NCBI RefSeq assembly: GCF_001540865.1
Contig: NC_033621.1
Coordinates: forward strand, 16,101,301 to 16,165,300
Reading direction: 5' to 3'
Source of the DNA: Ananas comosus
Lineage: Eukaryota; Streptophyta; Magnoliopsida; Poales; Bromeliaceae
Length of the DNA: 64,000 nucleotides
Part shown: positions 12,211 through 23,421 of the stretch, piece after piece
Layout: each line of letters opens with the position of its first letter
Numbering within the stretch: the stretch's first letter is position 1
Program-made: the position numbers and the translations under genes
The notes under the pieces: model-generated
Seen by the model: the letters and a program-made list of their open reading frames with translations, nothing else
Databases searched by the model: none
What the model was told of the DNA's origin: nothing

Positions 12211-14407
12211 ATAAATAGATTGTATTTATGAAAGCATAATTAAAATGCTAAGTTACTATGTCACGAATAAGCATGATGTCAATATGCTGTACGTTTGCAT
12301 TATCAAAATGGAAAATGTCCAAGCATGACTAATATGTCCCAACATAGTGAGTGAGTAGGTATCATGATCCAATATATCAGTATATGATGAATATGCTCTA
12401 TCATGGCAGCCAAGTATGCTATGATGCAACGAATAAAACTATCATGTATACTACTTGTCCCAACACTATGCTATAAGCATGTCAAAGAAAACAAACTACT
12501 AGGCCTATCTAGTAGAGATTGTCATTTCCCGATTCAATGTCATTGTTTCCAACATGTTCAAGGACCTACATAGTGTAGTCTAGCTTGTGCCACCTAAGTG
12601 TCGGTGGTAGCTCCAGCATTCCCACTCTAGGAATGAGTCTATCCCTCCCGACCCCGTAGGTTTCTCGATACCGCACGAGCGAGCATAAGTTGCGTAGGCC
12701 AACTCCGGAGTGCCGGCTTGTAGAGAGCGACTCTCACAAGCATGTGTGTGAATGAGCACAAATGGCAAGCAAGCGTAATCATCGTCTCAAGTATCCAATC
12801 CTCATGCGTCTCACATGGTAATAGCCACTAGCATCCAACGATCTAGTTCTATGTCTCAAGGTGAAGTTCCAACTCTCATTATGCTTAGTGCCTCTTTATG
12901 ACACTTAAGTATTACTATAGGTTAAGCACACCACCTATTCAATATTCCATTAATGACCTTAACATTAGGTTCATACATGACCCGAGCTCAATACCGCTTA
13001 ATGACATTAGCCCAATTATTCTTAAGTAGTACAAGTCCCCAAGCCTCTTTATGGCTAACAAAGAGCCTTTAAGTCTCAAGTAGGAATAGCTTTAAATGCC
13101 TGAAAGTAATGCTCATTTTCACAATAGGAATTATGATTCCAAGTCTCAATAGGATGCCAATCATGTACAAGTTCCACATTCTAGTTCTCTACTATATAGA
13201 GGTCCGAAAATTCATCACACATAACATAGGCATGTTAAGTATCCTAAAATTCACAATAATTACATTTATCATGGAAATACATGAATTTCTACTTTATGAA
13301 GTATAAAACATAGGATATGAGAATTTCTCATATGCTAGGCTAGGTCAAACCTACCGAACCGTCTCGAAACCCTTCGTAAGCTCCAACGGAGGTGTCCTCT
13401 AGCCTCTTAGCACCCTATAGATGTAGGAACAAGGGTTATACAAACCTTACAATCAACCCTAAACTCAAACATTAACCTACTAAGCAAAAGGGCCAAAATC
13501 TCACCTATAGCGTAGAAATCCCTTTCCAAGGCTCAAATGGAAGCTAGATCCCTTCCAAAGCAACCTAAACCAAGGTTCTAATCCAATTAGATTAGCCCCA
13601 AAAGCTCTAAATCAAAAAGCCCCAAATAAACCCTAGATTTCCCACTCTAGGGTTTCATCTCCCAAAAACTACCAAAACTAGGTCTAGAGGAGAGAAATGG
13701 GCAACAAACCTCTTCAGATGCTCCAAACTAAGCTCCAAGAGTGAAGATCTCCTCTCTAGTAAGCTCCAAGTCGAAGCCTCCAAGCACCAACAAGGTGGGA
13801 AGAGAGGGAGAGGGAAAAGCTCTAAGTCCTCAAGCTTGGTCTTCCTCTTCTCCTCCTCCTCCTCCTTCTTCTTCTTCTTCTTCTTCTTCTTGAGAGAGAA
13901 AGAGAAAAAGAGATGAGAGGGAGTGGGGGAAATGAGAGAGGGAGAGAGCCCTGCCCCTCTCTATACCCTCTAAGAGATGTAACAATGGCAGAAAAACCCC
14001 TTAACAAAACAACCAAAGCATAAGCCCGGACTGGGCAAATTTCGCCCAGAGGGACCGGTCTCTCCCTGCCTAGAATTGGTCTCTCTGTTCGTCCCACAAA
14101 ACCAACATTCGAGAATCGGTCTCTCCCCGCATGGGACCGATCTCTCCCCGCGTAGTCACGCTCGGGGACCGGTCTTATCCACCAGGGACCGGTTGCCACG
14201 TAGACTGCCGCAACACTATTCCAAGGGGACTAGTCTCTCCCACTAGGGACCGGTCCTCGAGAGTAAAAACTCTCAGGACAAAGCTGAATTTTCAGGATTC
14301 GAACTTTTTAGGTCGGAACACCTTCTACGACCCTCCAGAAAGCGTAAAAAAGCTCGGAACACAGCTCAAACACTCAAACCTGGCAATTTGCAAGGGTCGA
14401 GTGTGAA

Positions 14408-15830
14408 CCTTGGAAGTCCTCGGTTTGCGTGAACAAGCCACTTGATCGTCCAATTTACATAAAATGCAATTTACATAAAATGATAGGATTTTATGTAAAT
14501 AGAGGGACTTTTGCGCATTTGGGCACATTGTGGCTACTGTGGGCAGTGTGTATGCTTGTGTGGTGACCTCTGGACTGATTGTCCATGATCCGATAGCCTT
14601 CGCAGAAATCGAAGAGTCGATTTCGGTGCGTTTTTCGGTGAAATTCGTCGAAAGAATGCGGTTTCGGTTCGGATTTCTTCCGACGTGGTTTGGTTGTCCC
14701 ATGAATTGTCGCTGAGCCTTGTTGGCTGATCACCATCATCATATTGTGGGCTCGGTGATGATGGGTGAGCGACAGTGGGTTCTGGTGTCGAAATAGACGC
14801 TTCCGGGAATCCGGATCCGAACAATTATCTGACGATAATTGTTGGGTTGTGTTACCTTATGTTAGCTGCCAAGACATCCAAATTGGTTTGTTTTGTGGCA
14901 GCGGGTGACTCGTGGTACGAGTCGGTGAGTTTCGGGACACTTAGTGGGTCCCGATGGCGTCCCGGTGTGGTTTTCGGGACTTCCGGTCAGTTTCGGTGAT
15001 CGATTTTGGAAAACCGATTCGGGGACTTGTGTGGGGGGTTTGTGGGTTGTGTACTTCAGGTTAGTGGGTTGGATACTGACCTAGTGGATCTTCGTAGGTC
15101 CGGTTGACTGTACGCACCCAGGTTTCGGCGCTTTTGTGACAGGTGGGTGCATCGAGCTAGTAGTCGGTGAGATCGTTTCACCCTTCCTCTGTTCTTTCAT
15201 ATCAGTATCGTAGTCTCTACATGTCAGTTGATTGTTTATCATTTGTTTATCGTATCTCATTGATTGCATTTGGATAGTTGTGGATAGACATGTAGAGCAG
15301 GTTGCATATATATTGTATCTTTGTGGACCTTGGGTCCAGGCAACACATCGACTCCTTTGTCGTGTGTTTCGATCTGGTTGATCGTGGTTCGGCGTTGTAC
15401 GCCCTTGCACCTGGCATCAGCCAAGGCACCGGTCTCTTTTTGCCGATTTTCGTTTTGAGCATGTCAGCATGATTTAGTCACAACACTGTGTATTCTAGAC
15501 ACCAGGTTGGTTTGGCCACCAACCAAGGGGTGTACGTATCCAGATAGGTCGTCAGTGACGCTAAATAAGTTAGCAGTGTCTGCTCTATGACAGGCAACGC
15601 TTGAGGTCTGTGGACCAATATAGCAGCATCAGATTGGGTTTGGTTTTGGACTATTTACCCTTGAGGCATCCGTTCAGTAGAGTTTTTGTTACAGTAGTAG
15701 TTTCGTTCTTGCTCAGTTATTATCCTGCTTCTATTACTACTGTAGTTGCTCTTATATCATATCCTGTTCATACCTGTTGTTCTATCTCCTTTGGTTTTCG
15801 GTGATTACGACTTGCCTTCGTGGCTCTGTC
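14408..15830. other. Unassigned non-coding stretch
   Basis: This stretch of 1.4 kb lies between the end of the B LTR and the start of a D LTR. I see no convincing gene; the short reading frames have no recognisable motif. It contains a 13-bp perfect hairpin at 14469-14500. Repeated TTTCGGT/TTCGGGAC motifs around 14620-15010 and its position between LTRs suggest retrotransposon LTR or UTR sequence of a family not otherwise present here, but this is inference. Confidence 0.4.
14469..14500. repeat. Perfect 13-bp inverted repeat with 6-nt loop
   Basis: Arms ATTTACATAAAAT (14469-14481) and ATTTTATGTAAAT (14488-14500) flank the loop GATAGG. The left arm is also preceded by a direct copy of the same AATTTACATAAAATG word at about 14452-14466. 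It is the kind of structure left by a small inverted-repeat element, but no terminal duplication is evident. Confidence 0.7.
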
Positions 15831-18322
15831 TGTCACGCCCCGTGACCCGCCTATTTGGTCGGATTTGGGTCGTCAACAGACCGCCGAACTGACAGGGTTT
15901 TCCCTGTACCGCGGACAGAGTCTCCCCTGTACGTTCTAGGCGTCGCAATCAATACAATGTACAAAATTCCAACCAGGAACACATTTCAATCAAGATTGCA
16001 TAAGGAAGGTATCAAACAACATAAACAGCTAAACTATTACAAGCATTCACATACATGCTTCTACATTTCAATTACTTATTACATTTAACTTCCAAAATGC
16101 GATCTAAGTTATTACAAGTTTATTACAACTTTTACCTTTTTCCTTCCCTCTACCCTTAGACTATGTCGACTCGGAGTACCTCTATCTCGGTCTCTGGGTA
16201 GGGCGCTATCTATGGAACTACGCTCTTGCCTCGCGCCACCGCGCCGCTCACGTGTAAACCTGTAACACCCCAAAACAACGTGGGGTGAGAACCAACTCCA
16301 TGGTTCCCAGTGGGTACGGCCACCCAAGGAAAAAGCTCGACCAATAGGTCCAAGGAGGCACTGCAATCATGTTAGTCCAAAAACATCTATAGATATGTAT
16401 CATCATGTTATTATGCAACTAACAGATAACATGTCTCGCAACATGCAATATGAATATATGAAATCAACTAGTAGATCTATTGATTCTACATTCAACTTTG
16501 CTATCTTTAACTCATATCACTCATTTCTAAGGTTTCTATTACCTCAGGTTCACAATTCAAGCTCAACTTGCTCATAAGGTCACTATTACCTTATCTCTTG
16601 CCTCTATCACTAGCTTATAAGGTTTCTACTACCCTATCCAAGCTATCCACTCGACTCGGCCTCGAGTCAATCATCCGCGGATAATCCGCGCACTGGCTGC
16701 ACCTCAGCCTACCGCCCTCCATGACTTAGCCCCATAGCAGCGAAATCATCACACACGCTGAATAGGCTCAAGTCACGTGGCGACCTAATCAACAATCGGC
16801 TTAACCATATGGCGGCGAAATCGTCGCACACGCCCAGCCATGGTTCAAGCCTCCGGGCGGTGAACACTGTACACACACCTAATCCACCTTGGTATCAATC
16901 TCGGCGGCGAAATCGTCGCACACGCCCTAGCCTTGATACCGAGGTCATCTTAAGTCCTGGGATTCCGGAATCCACTTCTACAGGTCAAGGGTCTATATCC
17001 AACCCTATGCTGTCGACCTATCTAGGTTCGACCCCGAACATCCTAGTGGCTGCTACCACTATGCTCAACAACCTAAGTTCAATACCACTCTAGGTTTACT
17101 ACATGTCATCACCTAGGTTTCAATACTCTAGGTTCTATACCATTCATGTCCGACCTATGTTTATTAACACTAGGTTCAATGTCATTCCTGTTCAACCTAT
17201 GTTCACGACACTAGGTTGTTTGCCACTCGCCTAGATCTATTTGACTCTAGGTTCATTCACAACCTATGTTCTTTAACACTAGGTTAGATGCCACTCATGA
17301 TTCACCCTAGGTTCGACAACACTAGGTTCGATGCCACTCGATCTATTCGACCTCCTAATTGTCCAATCGAGCAGTTCACATTACTATTTGCCATTGTCGA
17401 GTTCTCTACTCACTCTAGGATTATCAATCTCATTCACATGCATATGTACTTAGCAAATCCTCACAATGCTAATCATGCATTCATGCAAATTACCTAGCAT
17501 TTACATAACATGCTTATCATGCATTCATATAGTATTAACTACATGCATCACTTAGTAGCTCAACACAATATTCATCTCATGCATTCATGGATTTACAACT
17601 AACTACCGTTATGCATCAATATGAATTCACAACTTGCTTAGACATAACGGCGACCTAGTCGCTTCGGTAAGCACAACCCACCTTAGTTGGCTCTCTGATT
17701 GCTTATCGACACTTGCAATCGGCCTCCCGCGGCACTCGGCACCCGATTTGGCCCGATTTCGCAGTTGCACACCAATCGTGCATCGCTCTGCAATTCCGGG
17801 AATTAAAGGTCTTCCACGACGCCCGGAATCTGTTTTCACAATTTATGGGCGCCGCCCCGGCCCTACAGGCGGAAACGAAGCTCCGAACGTCCGTTTCTTC
17901 AATATCTTCGCGCAGGCTCGATGAATCGCTGAACAGACTTCACCAACGCGTTCGTAGACCTAGCATTTAGGTTTGCGGAGGGTTAATTTAGATCAAACCC
18001 AACTAGATAGCAAAAACCCCATTTTTGGAGCCCTAGATGCTACTACTGCAAAATACTCCAAATTGATTCATGAATCAAGTATTTTTCATCTATTTAGCAT
18101 GCTAGGATTCATCTAAATCCATTCGTAGGGTATAAAAACTCAACCCCAAAGATCTACCATTAAAGATCTAGAAGCTCACCTCAACCAAGCTTGCTCCCAA
18201 CCCAAGGAAGAAGACGAAGAAGATGATGATCCACCTCGTAGCCTTCTTCTCCACCTTCTCCTCCTCCCTTTTCCTCCTTTGTAGAGAGAGAGAGAGAGCC
18301 TTAGAAAGAGAGAGAGTGTGCG
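15831..18322 (-). repeat. D-type LTR, truncated (minus orientation)
   Basis: Starts at 15831 with TGTCACGCCCCGTGACC and follows 1643-4210 closely in order: the AACTCCATGGTTCCCAGTGGGT module, the ICGGCGAAATCGTCG-like repeats around 16740-16930, the CTAGGTT repeats, and the final GA-rich tract. It is cut at 18322 by the F LTR, so the ACCGGT region is missing. No PBS lies to its left, so it is a 3' or solo LTR fragment. Confidence 0.8.
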
Positions 18323-21300
18323 TGTTACACCCCCCGCCCCGAGTCGGCTACCGATTTGGTCCGGTTCGGGCGCGGCGAACGGACCGCCGAACGGACAGCA
18401 CCTCCCCTGTCCGCCCAAGGCTCAACCGACTAGATTGTGTACAACAAGTTCCGAGGAAACAACTTGAATACATACACAATCACACAATAACAACGAGAGC
18501 ACAATCAGTGCTAAACAGTACGAGGGCAAGCATCACAAGTAATATAACCATACAAGTGAACAAAAGAGAGATACTTAACTATTTCATTACATCTATTCAA
18601 CTTAATACAATTATTACAACTTGCATTCTTCCAAACCTGTACAACACATACAATCCTCTCAAAACCTCACCCTATACATCAATCTACTCTCAAGATAGGT
18701 ACATGGTATACTAATGCATACAGGAAAGTAACCTCTACTAACTTCACTAGGGCGCTACGCCCTTGCCGCGATCCTCACCGGGGGCGCTCGAACTCAGACC
18801 TGCAACATGGTGGAGTGAAAACTACGAATAGTTCCCAGTGGGTTCGGCCGCCGACTCCGCCGATCTCCCCACTAGGTCTAAGCAGGCACAGATAGATATG
18901 CAGATAGATAGGTATATGGAATTGAAAGCATTAGCAGTAACAAGCAGCTATGAACTAGAATCTATCAATGCCTCAATCCGATGTGATGCATGCATGGAAC
19001 TCATAGTAAGAAGGCCAGCTATCATGCTACTATGTTCAACAACGAAGTTATTCATCTGATTACCCAATCTCTCGGCGAACGCAAGGCTCGCTCACAGTCT
19101 CACGTGTGTAAGTCTCATAGGGGAGGAGGCTAGCTATGCACCTACCCCGAGACCGCCTGTGGACACTACACTGGTCCAAGGGTACTACACTTGCCCCATC
19201 GCGTGCCAAACTCCGGAGTGCACTACCTGTGAGGAGCTACCTCCACAGATGCAGACAGGCTAAGTGAGCTCGATCCAATGTCATGAACTGGGAACACCCT
19301 AACCAACCAGGGGTGATAGCAATATAGAATCAAGTGTTCTAGTAGTCAATCACATAGTATCTCAACTATACTAGGGTTCTCATGCCACTCTTGTACTACT
19401 TAATGCCACTCGTTCAATGTTTAAGGTTAACTAGATGCCACTCGTTCCCTTGACAAGATCTTGATACACTAGTTTACAATATACTAGGTTCTTATTCACA
19501 TAGACATATTCATCACATATAGGGTTAACTATCTCATAGTGTTCAACTCATGCATACTAAGTTCTCATTCATTGTATCCACAACCCGAACTATCGCTAGC
19601 ATGCAAGGATATGTACAATCACATTTAACACCCTATAATGCTATATTACAATATGTAATTGATCGACAATAGTACTCAGACATAAAGAGCAGTTCGACTG
19701 CTTCGGGATGGCACTCCCCCACCTTTTGGTAGTGCCGCGTAGTTAGCAAACTCGACGTCGCGGTCCTTTTGCGTCGCTTCAACTCCTCGGGGCAAAGCAA
19801 ACCCTCAAGTATCAGTTTCGGCGATATCTTCGCGCTCGCTCGTCGGATCGACAAACCGTCTTCGCCTACACGTTTAGAGACCTAGCAATTAGGTTTGTGA
19901 CCCATTAAATGAGATCAAAACCCTAACATTCCAAAAATCCCAAATCCGTGCCCTAGGTTGGCAACGATGAGGAAATCCGTGGCACGAGCTTCCATTTCGA
20001 GCTCGAGCCATCTCCTTAACCTCAATAGGTTCCACTCGAACCATTTCTAAACAATAAAACCCTAACCCAAGAAATCCACCATGGTAGGGTTGGGGGCTTA
20101 CCTCAAACCAAGCACCAAGCTTGAGGGAGGGGGAGAAGATGATGTCTTCTTCCTCTTCCTAGCCTTCGCCTTCTTTTTCTTCATCTTCTTCTCTTCTTTT
20201 CCTTTCTCTTCTTCCTCTCCTTCTTCTTCTCCTTCTTTGTCTTTTTAGAGAGAGAGAGGGAAAGAGGGTGAGAGAGGGAGAGAGCAACTGAGAGGGAGAG
20301 AGTGGTCCCCCAGCCTCAATATAATGCCATTTTGCAAATAAACCCCTCAACTTTCCATCCATTAAACAACCTCTCACTGGGCCTTTCCGCAGTGAGGGAC
20401 CGGTCCCAGCTCGGGGAGACCGGTCCCCGAAAGCCTCCCATTCGGGCAGAGGGGATTTCGCGTTCAGGAACCGGTCCCTGCCTGAGAGACTGGTCCCTGG
20501 GAGACCGGTCCTTGTCTAAGAGACCGGTTCCCGAAAGCTGGATTTTCGGGACTTAGCCAAATTTCGGCTTTCCTCGCTGGGCTAACGTTCGGGAACCGGT
20601 CCCTACCTGCCAGAGACCGGTTGCCTCAAGGGTCCCCGCCAGCCCAGCTTGATGGGATCGGTCCCTGCCTGCCAGGGACCGGTCCCCGAGAGCAATTCTG
20701 ATCCAGTGCAGGTTTTGCTCTGCTGCTCTCGCGGACTCTTCCTTAATGCACTTTATGCATTCTAATCATCTTCGGACTTTTCGAAGATGATACCCTCGAC
20801 ATTCAGTCGATCCTAGATGAAGTCTAATCATTGGATTTCGAGAATTCACTTCCTTAAAGTGCGTGCTTGGGCTGTGGGAGGAAGAAAGGGGTGTAGCCCC
20901 TTTTTATGTCAAAGCCCCCACCAATATTTACAAGTTTGCCACCCAAACTGGGCATTTTTCAGGCTCAGGGTCCGGACCTTGCACTCAGGGTCCGAACCCC
21001 GTAGGTCCAGAAAATCAGCATTTTTAGACTTAGCCAAAATTTTAGCCTTTTCGCCAATTTTGGTCCGTTTTCGCTCGTTTTCCCTCCGTGAGTTTCCGAT
21101 TCGTTCAAATCGAACCGAGACTCTCAAAACATGTTTTCGAGCGTGTTTTCATCGTCTTTTCATCCACGCTAATGCCGGATTTAGTTTATGGTCCAACATA
21201 GCCTTTCGGGTCCCATTTTCGCGCCTACGCACTCCGAAAACGCCCGAATGCTTCCTAACTTCACCGGAACCTCATCGGAACCATTCAAATGGCTTTCCAA

Positions 21301-21348
21301 CCAAACGTACACCGTAACTCAATAATTTTAGAAGTCCGGTACCTTACA
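18323..21348 (-). repeat. F-type LTR region (minus orientation, possibly composite)
   Basis: Begins TGTTACACCCCCCGCCCCG at 18323, includes CGAATAGTTCCCAGTGGG near 18825, a long CTT/GA-rich tract at 20150-20300, and ACCGGT pairs from 20399 and 20419 to about 20690. Sequence up to about 20850 resembles the end of the D LTR. From there to the terminus TGTAAGGTACC at 21348 is a different segment with TCCGGA-centred palindromes (20975-21010). It may be one LTR or two joined fragments. No internal coding region is attached. Confidence 0.6.
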
Positions 21349-22130
21349 CTGTCGTACCTACTGGGAAACCTTGATTGCGGTTCCTCCCCCCCCCCCAAAT
21401 TCCCCCAGGTGACATTAGACGAGGAGTTGGTATTTGGGCTCGACGGGAGGACGTTCTAGCTAGACGGCAGTAGCGATCGTCACCCTGGTTATATTTCTTC
21501 CCCTATTTAGTAGTTGTTAATAATAAATGGTTCAGTTAGATATTTGAATGTTTGTGATTTCCGTTATGCATGATTAGAGATTTTGTGGATCTATAGTTTT
21601 GGTTTTATGGATATTCAGTTCTCGGATTTGTGTATTTATACGGATTTACACATTGTGGTTTTCTACCCCTCGAGGTAGCTAGTTTTCAAAATAGAGTTTC
21701 CGTGTGGGAAATAGTTTTAACAAAATTTTTGAATGGCTTTTGGTGAATGATTGAATTAGATTTAAAAACAAAGCTTCCGGGTGGGGAGCACTTTTAAATA
21801 GGATGCTTGTTGTATTGTGCATTGCATTATCCAACGCCTAAGGAGTGCTTAGAGACATGCATCATCTCTAAGGATCGTTAGCTGTATGAAAATGCATATC
21901 ATGAATTGGTTGTTGATTGGTAAATGTAGGTTGTGGTTAAGATCCTGTTGTACAGTTGGTACGCCGTGCAAATATAAAGGAGACTCTGTCCGAGTGGACA
22001 GAGGAACTTCGTATTTGTGGCGAGTCTGTACGTCACGTGGGCCAAGTTGAGAAAAAAAATTGGCACGTTTTCCGCAACTCTGGTTTTAAAGATTGAAAAA
22101 GGCTTTTAAAATTGGCCCCGGGGCGTGACA
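21349..22130 (+). repeat. H-type LTR tail (plus orientation)
   Basis: Starts in the CTACTGGGAAAC / TTCCTCCCC region typical of the conserved LTR module and ends at 22130 with CCCCGGGGCGTGACA. The end abuts the 166-bp tandem array precisely, so an LTR of this family landed in the array. The 5' part of the LTR is not seen; F sequence lies in its place. Confidence 0.65.
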
Positions 22131-23421
22131 TTTTACTCTTTGTTCGATTGAATGAGAGCATGTATTCTTTGCAAATTTATACTATTAGAGTGAAGTAGAA
22201 TAGTCTAATGAGGTTCCAGTTTCGGTTCTCTTGAACTCGGGCATCTATTCGTTGAAAATTCACACTCTTGGTGCATAATAGAATAATCTAATGTAGTTTT
22301 ACTCGGTGTTCGATTGAATGAGAACATGTATTCGTTGCAAATTTATACGTTTAGGGCGCTGTAGAATAGTCTATTGAGGTTCCAATTTCGATTCATTTGA
22401 GCGTGGACATCGATTTGTTGCAAATTTACACTCTCGGGGTATAATAGAACAACCGAATGAGGTTTTACTCTTTATTCGATTGAATGACAACTTGTATTCT
22501 TTGCAAATTTATACTGTTATGACGAAGTAGAATAGTCTAATGAGGTTCCAGTTACAGTTCTCTTGTACGTCGACATCTATTCGTTGCAAATTTACACTAT
22601 TGCGGCATAATAGAGCAATCTAATGGGGTTTTACTCTTTGTTCGATTGAATGAGAACTTGTATTTTTTGCAAATTTATACTGTTAGTGTGAAGTAGAATA
22701 GTCTAATGAGGTTACAGTTTCGGTTCTCTTGTACGTGGACATCTATTCGTTGCAAAATTCACACTCTGGGGGCATTATAGCGCAATCTAATGTAGTTTTA
22801 CTCGTTGTTCGATTAAATGAGAATATGTATTCGGTGCAAATTTATACGTTTAGGGCACTGAAGAATGGTCTATTGAGGTTCCAATTTCGATTCATTTGAA
22901 CGTGGGCATCGATTTGTTGTAACTTTACACTCTCGGGTTATAATAGAACAATCAAATGAGGTTTTACTCTTTGTTCGATTGAATGAGAGCATGTATTCTT
23001 TGCAAATCTATACTGTTAGGGCGAAGTAGAATAGTCTAATTAGGTTCCAGTTTTTGTTTTCTTGTACATGGACATCTATTCGTTGCAAATTTACACTCTT
23101 GGGGCGTAATAGAGCAATCTAATGAGGTTTTACTCTTTGTCCGATTGAATGAGAACATGTATTCGTTGGAAATTTATACATTTAGGGCGCTGTAGAATAG
23201 TATATTGAGGTTCCAATTTTGATTCATTTGACCGTGCACATCGATTCGTTGCAAATTACACATTCGAGGCATAATAGAACAATCGAATGAGGTTTTACTC
23301 TTTGTTCGATTGAATGACAACTTGTATTCTTTGCAAATTTATACTGTTAGGGCGAAGTAGAATAGTCTAATGAGGTTCCAGTTTCGGTTTTCTTGTACGT
23401 TGACATCTATTCGTTGCAAAT
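22131..23421. repeat. 166-bp tandem repeat array, about 7.8 units
   Basis: Unit starts (TTTTACTC) are at 22131, 22297, 22463, 22629, 22796, 22962, 23128 and 23293, giving spacings of 165-167 bp. Units fall into two forms. One has TTCCAGTTTCGGTTCTCTTG, the other TTCCAATTTCGATTCATTTG. The left edge is an LTR end and the right edge is the copia fragment, so the array is truncated on both sides. There is no coding. Unit length is in the range of plant satellite monomers, but the chromosomal role is unknown. Confidence 0.9.

Larger units (their letters stand above)
10439..14407 (-). repeat. 5' LTR of element B, with an internal foreign insert
   Basis: The LTR begins at 10439 as TGTCACGCCCCG (minus orientation) right after the PBS and runs to about 14407. 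Without the 1,253-bp insert-plus-duplication at 10958-12210 it would be about 2.7 kb, in line with LTRs of families A and G. It contains the GAACTAT...ATAGTTC hairpin beside CCCAGTGGGC (about 10858-10887), ACCGGT-type palindromes at 14054-14260 and GA/CTT microsatellites near 13840-13950. The outermost bases at 14400-14407 have decayed from the expected GTGTTACA. Confidence 0.8.

Noticed and set aside
22131..23421. CRISPR-like array
   Set aside because: The 166-bp units are contiguous with no spacers, and the DNA is eukaryotic.
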